Notes: generated by a model not told the origin, from the sequence alone. A stretch of 64,000 nt of DNA from Ophiura sarsii (GCA_035610835.1 CM069457.1:41767319-41831318), one strand, 5' to 3'; shown: positions 34,301-46,806, numbered from the stretch's first letter. Numbers and translations are program-made.

Positions 34301-37300
34301 CCCGCACCTTCTACGTTTATATGCGTACGCCAATAGGGGTATCAAAATAGTGGTTCTGGTTTAGGCCTACGCGATGTATGGTCCATTGCAGACATGCGTG
34401 GACGCGTATGTGTACCCGTTTGGTATGCTGACTCCCCTCCCCTCGGCAATCTACAATTTCAACTTATACCAATTACTTGTTTCAACTTAACAAGCATTAA
34501 AGGCATATTATGCGATCTTTTCCAGGGAGAGCCCTTTATCCTTGGTTTTTTTCAAGCTGATTTTCTTGCAGATTTACATTTCTGATCATAAATCATAAAT
34601 ATATTTTGAGTTACAGGGTGATACGATTCCTGATTAGTAATTAGGAATCAATATAGAGGGCGTCCCATGGAAAATATCGCATAATATGCCTTTAAAGCAC
34701 CTGGTTAGTTATTTGTTTGTGTTAGGTTAAAATTACCAGCTGGATCTGCAGTTGCAGCTGATCCCCTAACAAATGCATTCTGTGCAGACGTTGTAGCGAT
34801 GAGCCCACTGGCGGGCTCATTGTTTATTGTCTGTCGTTTGATAAAATCGAATCGCTGGAGGCCACCCATGTCCAAATCAACCTCAGTCCAATAAACAGTA
34901 GCAGTAGCCCGATCAAAAGTTATCGTATTATACCATTGGCCGAATGGTTGGCCAAACGGTGATCTTATAATAAGCGAAAAATCCGCCGGTGAGGTAGCCC
35001 CAGGAAACGGAGCAATATATATGTCTCGTGAATTGTCTTTTTCGTCGGATAATAACAACATTCCACCTGATAAGAAAGTTTAAAAAAATGAATAACACAC
35101 GACTGTATAACGGAGCTGACATTTTCTTAAAGGTGTCTTTTTATTTACGAAACAAGGAGTCATTTTGCTATGAACATTTAAATGTAAACTATATTTGGTC
35201 ATATTAAAAGTTGGTGTAAAAAAAGTTACACTCTGTAAATTGAGAGAAAATTCACCAATTTTGATTCAAATCCACATAATTTGTATTGTATTCATCCGAT
35301 CTACAAGGATACCAGATATGTAAATACCAAGTGATATTATACAGGGTGTGCATTAATTATACAGGGTGTAATATAAGAAAAACACATTTTGTTACTAGTT
35401 TTGATATACCCAGGTTTTATTGATTGCTAAAGTATTATATTAAAAACAAGTATAGTAGTAAGAAGGCAGGATGTAGGGCTTTAATTTAAAAAAGTAAATC
35501 GACCAATCGTCCTCCGTTTAAATATACAAGTGGCCAAAATCATGTATATAAAATAATGGAAAAAAATGCTTTATATAGACAAAATAAATTCTGTTTTGAG
35601 TTTTGCGGCAGTAATTATGTTTTGAACCATTGGGATAGATGTAGAAAGACAATCATAGCAGAATTTAGTTGACAACAATCTAATATATAGGGTGATAAAA
35701 TGTAGAGTGGGACAATTCCAAGAGAAGATACCTCTAAAGTCTATAAATAATTTTGGACTTGATAACCGCTTGATCGCTGTGCAATTGCTGTGCTGGAGTA
35801 GACTATTTCAGATCTATACATTTCAAATCATTACATCAAGCTGGATACCATCTTATTATAATATTCAGGGTGTCAATACAAATATAACTAAATGGCCAAT
35901 TGTATGATTTATGATCATTTTCTAATTTTGTATTTACACACATTTTGAAAAACAACATTCTTTTGATACAATGAGAGTCGTAATTGCCGCAATTTAAAAA
36001 GTCCAAATGCTCACTATCGGGAATTATAACTGCACCTTGCATCAAGTAAGTTTCTAATCATATATTTATACAAAATTAAATGGTATCCATTGCAACTTTT
36101 GCAATATATAAATTATTCTTGATTTAATTAATTAAGTAATTAATCAATAGTGATAATCAATAAGAATGCAATATAATTGTTGCATTCAATTATAACCGAT
36201 GTGGAACAATATTACTTCAATACGTTTTAACACACATAAACCTGTTAAAAGCACCTGCAAAACTGGACTAATTAGCACTTAATTAAGCAATTATTGAAAT
36301 TTATTTTTGGTGACAAATTATATATTATCAGATATGTGTGTTATTTGTTTTTAGTTTAGTTTAGTTTTATTTCCAAGTGCATGAGGCCATCGGCCCAAAT
36401 ACACAAAATATTGTAATATAAATATACAGTAACATTGATAATAAAGTGCTAAACAAAAGAAAGTCATACACTTTGTTTAGGTCCTTTAAAGGGGGTCTAT
36501 GTTGGTCAGTTATTACAATTCAGTGCTTCGGACAAAAATGAGATATTAGCACAGGAGAAACCTGCTAAGTCTCCGCGTTTAAAATGCTTTTTGTTTGAAG
36601 TAAATTGGATTTTCGGTTCTGACGTTATCAGTCAGCTGTAGAACGGGAGCCCGTTTCAATTGAGGGCGCTCTAACACGACGGGTGTACGTAACCAAGGTA
36701 ACGCACACCCGTAAATTTGCGCAATGATTACATTTTCCCCTTTTACACCCAATTATCTGCATAAAAAGTAACTATCCATCGAGTTGAGGGCAGCATAAGG
36801 TATCAGAACTCCTTGCGACATCCAGTTAGATGATTTAATTTAACCTTTAACCGCAACATCACACGACACAAGCTTTAATTATGTCTTTTTTGACCGGTTT
36901 GCTGCGATGAGACCACCATTTTCTAGACGAGATTACACCATTTTCTAGAATTTTTAGTGTAAGAGTGATAATTTTTACACTAAATATAAGCCCCGTAGTA
37001 TTTAGAAGTGATGCCTTTGTAACGGCTATCTCTTTGATAAGAGAGTTATTTTGTTGTTTAAAATCGGCAGAATCGGCTATTTATGAATTTTTAAAATTAC
37101 TGTGACGTGAGGCCGTTCCCTTGCTAACGCAGTCCCGTTCACAAGCCCGCCCTCTATTGAAAAGTGTTTTTGTTCGCATTCCGGCGGGCGACGGACTTCC
37201 GTCACTTAATGAATCGCCGTGTAAAAATGACGACAGTGCGTCACTAAATAGAGCGCCCTCAATTGAAACGGGGGCCCGTTCTACAGCTGACTGGTTATGG

Positions 37301-37858
37301 TTAATTGAGTTTCGGGTGTCTCAAAATATCGGTGGTGTTTTGTATACATTTTGTATGTAGAAAACGCTCACCCTGCGATTTTAAGCATTTTCAGTTTTAA
37401 TTATTTTGGTAATGACATAAATTCGACTATTATGTATCAAAACGACCAAAATCAAAACCTACCTGTACAGGTATGTACACAACACTTGGTTATGACATGA
37501 ATTCGAGTGTTATTTATCAAAACGACCAAAATCAAAACTTAAATTCGACATGACATGACATGACATAAATTCGACTATTATTTATCAAAACGACCAAAAT
37601 CATAACCTACTTGTACAGTTCTGTGCCACACTACACTTGGTTATGACATGAATTCGACTATATTTACCAAAACCTACATGTTCTACAGTACACAACACTT
37701 CATTATTTATATATTACGTGTACATGTATTATTCATGACATGCATTCGACTGTATTTATCAAAACAAACCCATATCCAAACTTACCTGTACAGTTCTGGG
37801 CCAGACAGCAATTGGTTAATAGAACGGCAAGTACAATGACGTACAGTAATATGTCCAT
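25374..37858 (-). CDS. Gene 2: YWTD propeller / Calx-beta membrane protein (3 exons)
   Basis: Joined exons 37858-37786, 35066-34737 and 28321-25374 encode 1116 aa, one residue more than gene 1 (an extra Asn in VNIANNGF). Domain order matches gene 1: signal peptide, YWTD-like propeller, six Calx-beta domains, membrane helix, short tail. The proteins differ by only scattered substitutions, so this is the most recent duplicate pair. The introns are larger than in gene 1 because of two transposon insertions in intron 2 and one in intron 1. The reading frame is intact, and the splice sites match gene 1. Confidence 0.85.
28582..29640. mobile_element. MITE, 1059 bp, GGCC ends, ATAT duplication
   Basis: Inverted ends of about 26 bp start GGCCGTGTGTTTTGAACTC. 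ATAT is duplicated at 28578-28581 and 29641-29644. The empty site is in gene 1 at about 10934 (ggacaatatgctatatc). The interior has a (GCC)n tract near 29390-29420 and no transposase. The superfamily is unclear; a 4-bp duplication fits Chapaev- or Sola-like elements among others. It lies in intron 2 of gene 2. Confidence 0.85.
31045..32172 (+). pseudogene. Reverse transcriptase fragment, CR1/L2-like
   Basis: An open frame of 375 codons with no internal stop, starting inside the domain at LLDLSAAFDTIDHDIL (motif A, catalytic Asp). It continues with GLPQGSVVGP (motif B) and KYADDTQLYI (motif C, YADD). The C-terminal part has the WNKLP and FKKALKTHLF features usual at the end of CR1/L2-group ORF2. 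The natural start and endonuclease are absent, so it is a truncated, non-autonomous copy. The intact frame suggests a fairly recent insertion. Confidence 0.85.
31047..32367 (+). mobile_element. 5'-truncated CR1/L2-like LINE with (TATTG)n tail
   Basis: About 1.32 kb inserted in the foldback of unit 2. Comparison with unit 1 (about 12340, ccacattgtatgcac) gives the exact empty site. The 3' end is a run of about seven TATTG units; an ATTGT target duplication is possible but overlaps the tail. The endonuclease domain and the 5' half of the reverse transcriptase are missing. The size matches the excess length of intron 2 in gene 2 once the GGCC-ended MITE is allowed for. Confidence 0.85.
32682..33372. 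mobile_element. Foldback MITE with TACAGG ends, unit 2 copy
   Basis: Orthologous to 12652-13342, nearly identical, with the same TA borders. It predates the duplication separating units 1 and 2. Confidence 0.7.
33840..34270. repeat. TTAGCGCTAA palindrome field, intron 2 of gene 2
   Basis: Copy of the field at 13805-14265, with a few base changes that alter single palindromes. It sits at the same distance from exon 2 as in gene 1. Confidence 0.6.
34737..35066 (-). CDS. Gene 2 exon 2: first propeller segment
   Basis: 330 nt, phase 1 to phase 1, acceptor CTTTCTTATCAG, donor GCTG followed by GTAATT. An extra base just upstream, in the pyrimidine tract, puts the ATG at 35122 out of frame. That has no effect if the acceptor is used, and it supports the intron interpretation. 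Confidence 0.8.
36629..37293. mobile_element. MITE, 665 bp, CAGTCAGCTG ends, GTTAT duplication
   Basis: Inverted ends of about 45 bp start CAGTCAGCTGTAGAACGGG. GTTAT is duplicated at 36624-36628 and 37294-37298. The empty site is in unit 1 at about 16606 (gacgttatggttaattg). No transposase; superfamily not assigned. It lies in intron 1 of gene 2. Confidence 0.85.
37410..37785. repeat. Minisatellite derived from exon 1 and its donor, unit 2
   Basis: About five degenerate 80-90 bp units, orthologous to 16720-17079, directly adjoining the donor of exon 1 of gene 2. Confidence 0.7.
37786..37858 (-). CDS. Gene 2 exon 1: signal peptide
   Basis: 73 nt encoding MDILLYVIVLAVLLTNCCLA then QNCT. Donor ACAG followed by GTAAGT, phase 1. 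It differs from gene 1 by one visible residue (LLTN for LITN). Confidence 0.8.
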
Positions 37859-37951
37859 TTTGACAAGATCCATCTACTAGTAAATATAATTTAAATCTAC
37901 TGCCCGCGCCACACTTCAAAGATGTTCAAATGTACTAAGAAAAAGACAAGT

Positions 37952-38118
37952 TAAAGGCGAGCTACCACTCTTAAGTTTTTAGCCACATCCAGTTCTCTTG
38001 GGAATTTGACAAGGTTACAATGTCTCCATGTTAACTTTGTACAGTCTGTCATCAAGTGAACAGGTGTATGACCAGTTCGTCTGTGGTGAACTATCAAAGT
38101 GGTAGGCCAGCTTTAAGT
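37952..38118. mobile_element. Short TTAA-bordered MITE candidate
   Basis: A unit-2-specific segment with imperfect inverted ends, TTAAAGGCGAGCTACCAC against TTAAAGCTGGCCTACCAC. Unit 1 lacks it (about 17245), though the empty site is not base-perfect. Confidence 0.45.
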
Positions 38119-39086
38119 GAAGTTTTACCATTTTGTTTGTCAGTGAACTAAGGGCAAGGCCTGTATTGTTACTTATTCTGAAGGTAAAATTAATTATTAA
38201 TTGTATTGAACTTTATCCCGGTGGTAAAGGTTTGTTTTGAAGATGGGCGGTCATGCTGTGCACCTTACACTAGGCCTAATCAGACGTGACGTCCAGCAGA
38301 AGTGTCACGGTCAACGTTAAATATGACCAATGATAATTATATATACTCGTTTCTTAAAATGGGCACCAAAATATTTAATTTTCCAAAAGTCATATGTTTG
38401 CCATAAATTGATATACACAGTATAGGAATAATTCTATACCCTTTTGGGATTTATTATCAACATGTTTGTACTATAACATACCTCAAATCCAATATGGCGG
38501 CCATCGTGGGGAGGGCAAAATATGGCGGCAAAAATAGGTACAATTGAAGACAAATATTGGCCGTATATGATATCATATTTGTTGCAGAATGTGTTATTTT
38601 ATTTTATAGGATTATAGGATCAATATATTCAGGAATAAGAGCAGCTTGCTCCCTGCGACTATTTTGTACTTGTACCACCTTCATTGACCTTGACCATGAC
38701 GAATTTTATTTACTTCTATGATCAGTTCCAAATTGGCGAGAAATACTCGGTTCTTATCTCTCGCGCCCAAAAGTAGTACCCGCGTGATGTTGGCAGTACA
38801 CGTGCGCTAGGCATGCATTTGATGCACATCGTGCTTGTTATGTTCATGTTCGCCTACACGCTTCTGAATTACTTAGCCGCTGTAAGAAGGCTCGCCAATT
38901 CAGAGTTGATAAAACTATAGTAATCTTGTATGAGCATTTGATAGTCCGTCGGGAAGTCCCACTCGCCTAGTGAAGTAGAGCGCCACCAGCGAGAACCACC
39001 GCGCGCGAGCCGAAGGCGAGGGACATTCGACTTGCGTCCATACCCCCTGCAGCGCGCTCATTATAATAAACGAATTAACGAATGAC

Positions 39087-40045
39087 GAACGATGCTGACA
39101 ATCCAGTATCGGGAGTTACTTGCACAAAAATCGAGCGTTACAGTATCGTTCGATGCTGATAAACCAGTATCGGGCGATACTTGAACACAAATCGAGCGTT
39201 CCAGTATCGTGCAATGCTGACAAACCAGTATCGGGCGATACTTGAACACAAATCGAGCGTTACAGTATCGCACGATGCTGACAAACCAGTATCGGGCGAT
39301 ACTTTAACACAAATCGAGCGTTACAGTATCGCACGATGCTGACAAACCAGTATCGGGCGATACTTTAACACAAATCGAGCGTTACAGTATCGCACGATGC
39401 TGACAAACCAGTATCGGGCGATACTTTAACACAAATCGAGCGTTACAGTATCGCACGATGCTGACAAACTAGTATCGGGCGATACTTTAACACAAATCGA
39501 GCGTTCCAGTATCGTACGATGCTGACAACCCAGTATCGGGCAAAACTTGAACACAAATCGAGCGTTCTAGTACCGAACGATGCTGATAATCCAGTATCGG
39601 GCGATACTTAAACACCAATCGAGCGTTCCAGTATCGTATCGTACGATGCTGACAAACCAGTATCGGGCGATACTTTAACACAAATCGAGTGTTCCAGTAT
39701 CGTACGATGCTGACAACCCAGTATCGGGCAAAACTTGAACACAAATCGAGCGTTCTAGTACCGAACGATGCTGACAAACCTGTATCGGGCGATACTTGAA
39801 CACAAATCGAGCGTTACATTATCGTACGATGCTGACAAACCAGTATCGGGCGATACTTGAACACCAATCGAGCGTTGAAGTATCGTATCGTGCGATGCTG
39901 ACAAACCAGAATCGGGCGATACTTGGGACACAAATTGAGCGTTCCAGTATCTTACGATACTGACAATCCAGTATCGGGCGATACTTGAACACGAATCGAG
40001 GGTTCCAGTCCCGGGTTCCAGTATCGTACAAATGTGCTCACAAAA
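39087..40045. repeat. 61-bp minisatellite, about 16 copies
   Basis: Direct repeats of about 61 bp containing gatgctgacaaaccagtatc and acttgaacacaaatcgagcg, with variants of 60-65 bp. It is absent from units 1 and 3. Since 61 is not a multiple of three, each frame cycles through the unit and gives long spurious minus-strand ORFs. A GC-rich leader (38982-39060) precedes it. Confidence 0.9.
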
Positions 40046-40855
40046 CAGTATTGAGATATTTTGCTAACACTTGTTTCCACATAATACATTAAGGTTCAGA
40101 TTTATCCTTTGTGTATCTTAAGTATGTTATGTCAACCGAACAGGAGGCTATCTATTTGATATGTTTAATACAACATCTAAAACCGTTATGCATCTAAAGG
40201 TTTATGATACCCGCCGCTTTATTTATATAATAGTATAATTTGACTGCATTACATTTTGTTACCATCAAAACTGTGCGTAAAATGTATGGATACCGTTAAC
40301 TGTATTCAATGATCTTTTGATTGTTGTGCTATAATCCATTTCTTGTATGTAAATATGTAAATATTATTAGCATGATTAGGTAATGAATAATAAGATTCAC
40401 CTGTCTTCCCAATAAAGAAATCGTAATAAAACCAGAAGTTATATGCACGAGTATAATATGAACTCAATATCTTGCTGTTTTGTATCGTTACTGTGTATTT
40501 TTGCCCTCACGCTTGTTTAACGCAAAACAGAACTACAGTCAACACATTTAAGTAACTGACCAGGTAATAAATGTGCTGATAACTCTGCAAGTCTAACTCC
40601 TACATAAATATTTTCAATTATTAAGTTGTTGAGAAATGTATCCGTCTTTAATTTGAAATATTATACGCTACGAATGGTTGATTATTGAGGAGGTTACAAT
40701 CCCAAATGTAAGGTCAAGTGCGAATTTAATTTTTGCATTTTGCTTTTATATACGCGGACTCAAACTGGCAAATTATTAATGCAGCATTACTATGTTTTTA
40801 GCCCAAATGCACCCAACGAGCTACCGTATTCTTTTTCGACGGTCACCGCAACAAC
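40046..40855. other. Non-coding, nothing recognised
   Basis: AT-rich DNA after the 61-bp array. No exon, RNA gene or inverted repeat I can support. Confidence 0.45.
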
Positions 40856-40979
40856 CCTAATAGGATGTTACGGAGACGTTATGAGACCGTCTACACGTTA
40901 ACAGAATGTTACCCAGGCGTTATGTGGCAGGTACCGTGCAAATCCGTACGGTGTGATTTTGTGATTTGTTCACAATATA

Positions 40980-41835
40980 AAATATGAAGAACTGATGTTT
41001 ATTCTTTACTACGATACAAAATATGTAGCAAATGTACCCAGTCACATGCCTGAGAACGTGGGGTGTCGTGTCTCAATCTCAAAGTGCCATAATCACCACT
41101 ATTTTGTGTTTCGCTGTTTGTCCATATCAAGTGTTACATTGACGACTCAACAGTACGTCGCTGTTCTGATATACCAGCATATCACGAAAAACAGCGTGTT
41201 AAGAAAATCGCGTTTGAAAATTTGCTCACTTTTGAAGACTCATTTGCAAGCATTGATATCAAATGTCTCTATCATTTTCAAGGAAAACTAATAAGTATTA
41301 TAATTTATGAGCATGCTACAATCACAAATTTTAATAATTAATTAGAAGTAATTACGTCGCAAAGTCATACGCCGGTATGTCAGAACAAACACAAAATGAC
41401 TTCCTGTTCTTCCTATAGTGATTTGGTGATACGCCAGTGATATATCGGGATGTCAGAACAATAGGGTTACACGGTGGTCTGTGGCAGCATATCATAATAT
41501 ACCGGTATGTCATAACACAAAATGAGGCTTTCTTGCAGGTAGTATGTTAAAACCATGGCATATCACAATTACTAATTAGTGTTGTATCTAATTAATAAAT
41601 TATATTTTTGTTTTCGAATTATTTTGGAGCATACACAGTTTCATTCGTAGGTTATAAAATGTAACTATAAATTCATTTTGGTCAACAATTTAAATTTTAC
41701 ATGTGCCGGTGGGTCCGAACAGGGTTTATCCTTGGTGTAAGACAGCACGCAGTTAACCTAGCACAAAAGCCTCTATTGACGGATTAGAGGATTATACAGC
41801 TTTATTCCGTAATGGAGTCGTTACACTACATATAG
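40980..41835. repeat. Single-copy counterpart of the unit 1 inverted repeat
   Basis: Matches the right arm 20654-21400 in the same orientation, with extra flanking sequence that matches the loop of the unit 1 structure (gaagaactgatgtt). It shows that unit 1 gained an inverted copy. Confidence 0.7.
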
Positions 41836-41903
41836 TCTAACTTATAAATGTCTTACGTCAAGGATACACACAGAACAGGAATGCTCTATTAACTTACTAC
41901 TTG

Positions 41904-42133
41904 TTCTTTTGTTTGTTTACACGGTCGGTCCGTACGGACACACACTTGGGTCCTGAAGGGACCAGACTCAAGCAAATTGCTCGGGCCAGGCTTAAAAAGC
42001 CTATATAAGCATGCTGGTTGAATTAAAAACAGCCACTCCCAACAAATAAATTTAACAATTTTGCTGTCGGCCTTCAGACATGAGAAAAGAATAGTCTTGA
42101 TCCAATCTCATTTATGTCACAGAGGCTTATATT
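41904..42133. mobile_element. Unit-2-specific insertion, about 230 bp
   Basis: Sequence with cggtcggtccgtacggacac and ggcttaaaaagcctatataa interrupts DNA that is continuous in unit 1 (about 22110). No inverted ends seen. Possibly a retroelement end or solo LTR; not identified. Confidence 0.4.
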
Positions 42134-43356
42134 GAACACAAAATAGTGCTAGTTTTGGTAAATTCATAACAAGACGTCCCAACATTCTTAGTCAAGTTTG
42201 GATGAGCAATAAAATAGGGATATGTATATAATGTTGAATCATTTGAAAGATATTACACATCAGCTTAACATTAAGATATACGACAATAAATATAAATATA
42301 TTCCAAAGTATACGAAATGTAAGCGATTGGAAACAAATGTCGGTATTTTTAGACGTATCTTTACTGTAAAACTTTACATTTTAGTCTTTAAATAATCGAG
42401 ATAAAATTACCCATAACAACAAATTTAGTTAACCATTTATCTAAAGAAGGAATATTACATAAAGAATGAACAAAGTACAGTTGTTTTACAATTTAAAGGT
42501 CTTATTCTAAAATAAATTTAGAATTGGTTAACAAAGAGAATCATATAATGTCTATAATTGTACCATGTAATAAAATTATATTAATACATTAATACAAAAA
42601 TAAATTGCCAGGTACATGTATTTCTGATGTAATTTCGAATTGTGATAGTGTTTGGTAACAAATCGGATCGAATAATATACCAAACAGTATTCTAAATACC
42701 TGTGCAATTACATACGTCGTAATTACATGAATGTTAGAATTAGACTTATCTCTCTATTGAATGTATACTATTCCTTTTTCTTATAATCATAGCATTATAC
42801 CAGAGTTTACAGTCTTTGTGTCTATATTCACTGGTCCCAGATCAGTAAAACACAAATATTATAACTTACAATTAAGACCAGAAAAGACACTGTTCTACAG
42901 GAGCCGATCCTTAATCTTTGAATTTGAGATTCGACTTTATCTATTTGTTTTCTTTGGAATCTTTGAAAGATCTTTCCGCCTGTAGAACAGTTATATGTCG
43001 ATGCCTTAGGCCAAAAATAAGTTTGTCTCATACCCTTTAAAATTCACATTTTACTTTTATTTCTTGAACTTTTGAAAATGATGGTATGAGCCAAATTGTG
43101 ACTGTGTGAATGTCTTTTCCCAATATTGAAACATATTTTTAAACTAAGGAAATACAACTGCATCCAGTGATTTATTGGACTATGCTTCTTCACATATTAA
43201 TTTCACCATCTGTGATTTCACATTGTGAAGTACCATATCAGCTTCATTTTTTTGCTTCACAGACCCTGTCGTAAATTTTTTTTTAAAAAGATATATAATC
43301 GCATTTCGCATATCCTTTTATCAGGTTTCTTTTGAGATAAACTTGTTTTGTTTTTT
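42134..43356. other. End of unit 2, non-coding
   Basis: Aligns in pieces with about 22140-23600 of unit 1, but lacks the hammerhead insertion and the small inverted-repeat element. No gene recognised. Confidence 0.45.
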
Positions 43357-43396
43357 TTGCCTTTCTACAGGTAAAGAATATATGAAGATTGTATAA

Positions 43397-43918
43397 GGGA
43401 TCACGTCAAAACTCGACCGCCCGTTGACCGCCGGTTACGGGCGGTTCCGCCCGGTTCTCACAAAACGTGTCGTCTGTTATAATATACACACATAATGAGG
43501 TCAAATAGTTACACTCTGGTGAACACGACCGGTTGATAGTGCCTCGTCACACGCGTGAGCAATAACATCTTGAATTAATGGGCTCTTAAGTCTCAGTTGA
43601 CAACCAGTACAATACAGCTATTGATTTTCGCTGGGGTTGGCTTTTTCAATCTGTTTATAGCTCAATTAACTTTTTAAAATCAATACCGAAAGTCTATGAA
43701 TGGGTTTTTTTTATAGAACGATTATAGAGAGAGCTATTATGACCGCAAAGTAACAGATTGATAGTGTAAATTGGTCCGCTTACAGCATTAAAAGTTAACC
43801 GGCGGTTGTTCAGTGTTGCATGTGCGAATATTCATATACCAGTAAAACATTTGACCTGAAAGAACCGGGCGGAACCGCCCGTAACCGTCAACGGGCGGTC
43901 GAGTTTTGACGTCTTCCC
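43397..43918. mobile_element. Harbinger-like MITE with TAA duplication
   Basis: Inverted ends of about 57 bp start GGGATCACGTCAAAACTCG and end with the complement of GGGAAGACGTCAAAACTCG. TAA is duplicated at 43394-43396 and 43919-43921. Unit 1 has the empty site at about 1848 (tgtataactaat). A 3-bp TWA-type duplication with GGG ends fits PIF/Harbinger. No transposase. Confidence 0.8.
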
Positions 43919-44701
43919 TAACTAATACTTTGAGCGAACACTTTCTATAACCTCCACAAAAATGTTCGATTTTGTTTGAACAGCCAATTGTTGAAATTTG
44001 TCGTAATATAATCACATTGTGTCGCAATCGCTTGTTTCAGGGCTCAGCAACATGCTTGATAATTTGGGTAGGTCTCAAATCAAACTAGACTCGATCCTCA
44101 TGTCTTCCCTTTCTTACACACGGCCCCTGCGAGGGTGCTCAAATGTGAAGACTGGTAAAAATACAATTCCAAAAGTGTGCGCTGATAGACTGATGAGCTT
44201 ATTCACACACCATCAAGCCACAGTGCGCCGGTAGTTTCAAGCGTCGTTGTACACCGCGTGACGCGATATGGCGCACGATTTGTCTCACCGTGGCGCAGCG
44301 TGACGATCGTTCGATACAATGCCTTTGAATTGGACCAATCGGGTGGTATTTCTGTTGTTGCTGTGTACAAATGCGCATGCTCGGTATTGGTATACATATT
44401 CATATAATATGCTAAATACACGTTAAATTCCACGAATAAACCGCACATTTTTGGACGTACTATTTTCCAAATCCCATTTTGGTCAGCCATTTTTAAAGAT
44501 GGCGGCCATATAGATGAACGCTGGGATCCAGTCTAGTCCCAAACTATGCCACATTCATTATTATTTGTGCTAACTCTATCGTCTGTTCAATTTAAGTGCA
44601 ACATTTTTAAACAACTGTGAAGAATAATATAGTATCACGCACAAAATAGTGATATCAAATTTGCACATTCATATAAAGACCTCACCATGTTTTTATAAAT
44701 A

Positions 44702-45466
44702 TACACATGGAAAAAAGTATCGCACCACTTTTTGTTGTTGAAAAGTGCAAATGTGTCCTCGAATTTTGCCACCATGGTGTGATTTTAAGGATCATTTGTT
44801 TGCGTAAGCTGTCCAACAAAATGTTATGCAATACAAGGGCCACATTTTAGTTTGTGACGTAATCGATGTAATGTTTTTTCAAGGCCAAGGGGGAAATGCA
44901 TGTTTTTGTCCAAAAACATGCATGAAAAAAGTTTGGGTATAACACGATATTGAAAGGCCCGATGATTAATCTCTAAAGTTGTAATCTTTGGTAACACAAT
45001 TAAGTCTTCCAAGGTCAAAGGTCATCTGGGGTCAAAAAAAATTTAAAAACTCCCTTTTTCGTACGCCCAACAGCTAAGGTCAAAATAGGTCAAATTTTAA
45101 AGAAGTTCAAATGACAAAAGCAATATTGCGAAGGTGTTGACCTAGGTCAAATAAACAAAAACAACATCAACGGTGACTAATATAATGACTATTTTAAGTT
45201 TTTAAAGTCTATTCAATATCGCGTTATACCCAAACTTGTTTCATGAATGTTTCTGGACAAAATCATGCATTTTCCCCTCGGCCTTGAAAAAACATTACAT
45301 CGATTACGTCACAAACTAAAATGTGGCCCTTTTATTGCACAACATTTTGTTGGACAGCTTACGCAAACAAATGATCCTTAAATATCACACCATGGTGGCA
45401 AAATTCGAGGCCACATTTGCACTTTTAAACAAAAAATTAGTGGTGCGATACTTTTTTCCATGTGTA
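44702..45466. mobile_element. Long-armed foldback MITE with TACACATGG ends
   Basis: Arms of about 245 bp (44702-44945 and 45225-45466) are inverted copies starting TACACATGGAAAAAAGTATC. TA-rich borders suggest Tc1/mariner. Unit 2 lacks it. ORFs within it are not coding. Confidence 0.75.
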
Positions 45467-46806
45467 TATGTAACAAAATATGAAAATAATATTATGAAAT
45501 ATGAAAATAATTAAATTCATGAATTGTGCATAGTAGACTGTTTTTGTACTATTTATAATACTCTCATGTATTGTACAAATATCTTTGCTGGTCAAGTTTG
45601 CAGCTCAAGCTTATGAAAGTGATTTTCATTGTGTTAAGGGGGAATTAGGGGTTGAGAGGTTTTATATTATGGATTTTGTTTTTCTGGCTTTAAATCACAG
45701 CCCAGAGAATTGGCTTTCATTTGCTTCAAACATGAACAAAATCGGATATTCCTCGGCAAAGTTATGATAAATTTTGCGTGTCCAAGTCCGTCGCGAAGTT
45801 GAAAATTTCATATATTAACACATGTATTTAATTCTTATGTATTCTACTGTTTTAAGTATCACATTTCTGGTCAAAAATGTCATATTTGATTTGATTACTC
45901 CAATTATTAATGCATTTAGTGTTCTAAGATGCCTTAAATAATGAAACTTCATTTTTAAATCAAATTTAGTTAATTTGATACAAAAAATGACGATTAATTA
46001 CCTTTAATGAGTATTAATTATTCGTACTGATGACCCTACTTTTAACTGACGATATCTCCGTAACTAATTTCGACCATTTTGCGACCGTGCGCGCAGGATA
46101 TCTGGAAAACTAAAGGGCTAGGACCTTCAAATTTGGCCAGAATACTGTTAATAAGATAAGCTTTAAAATGAAGTTGAATGGAGACTCTAACCCTTTGAGA
46201 ACATTTTTTTTTACATCTCCGTCAAAAAAATAAATAGCTTTCAACGATGCTATATGTACAATCAAACACTTCAGCGTATTGGTGCGGTGCGTCCCTATGG
46301 CCCATTTATTTTCGCGTCTCGCGTTATAATGTAAAATGATATTTGACTTTGATCACTATGGATCTGACTCCTTTCTTTTTAATATACACCAACAGGAGTA
46401 CCCAATGACATTAATCGACATGTTCTATTATACCGCTACCGTGATTATGAATAGACATATAATTAATGAATACAATGTACAGAATATTGCTAGGTGACGA
46501 ACACAAAACACTGTTCTACGGGGCATTTTAGGTTGTTGTTTTTTTCCTTCATCATTTGCTATTAGATTTTTAACAATTCGAAATGTTCAATAATGTTTAA
46601 ATCTAAGAAATCAAAACAATAATCTAAACATTTCAAAAAATCAAATTAGTATGAATAAAATTAAAATCGATAATTCGAAAAAAGGAGTTCGGTTGAGCCC
46701 GTAGAATAGGGGGTCGTCGCCTAAACATGATAGATATAAAGAAGAAAACGGCCATGTTTTAACCAAAATCTATTTGGGGTTCATGTTTATGGATGCAGCC
46801 ACACTC
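45467..46806. other. Downstream region of gene 3
   Basis: 45467-46240 is AT-rich without recognised features. 46240-46790 aligns with 6690-7205 of unit 1. The stretch matching 7206-7706, with the poly(A) signal of gene 1, is missing, so gene 3 must end its transcript differently. Confidence 0.5.

Noticed and set aside
34737..35122. Gene 2 as a frameshifted pseudogene
   Set aside because: The extra base lies upstream of the acceptor at 35066, in the intron.
39061..40031. Minus-strand ORFs with repeated RPILVCQH-like words
   Set aside because: They are translations of the 61-bp minisatellite cycling through frames.
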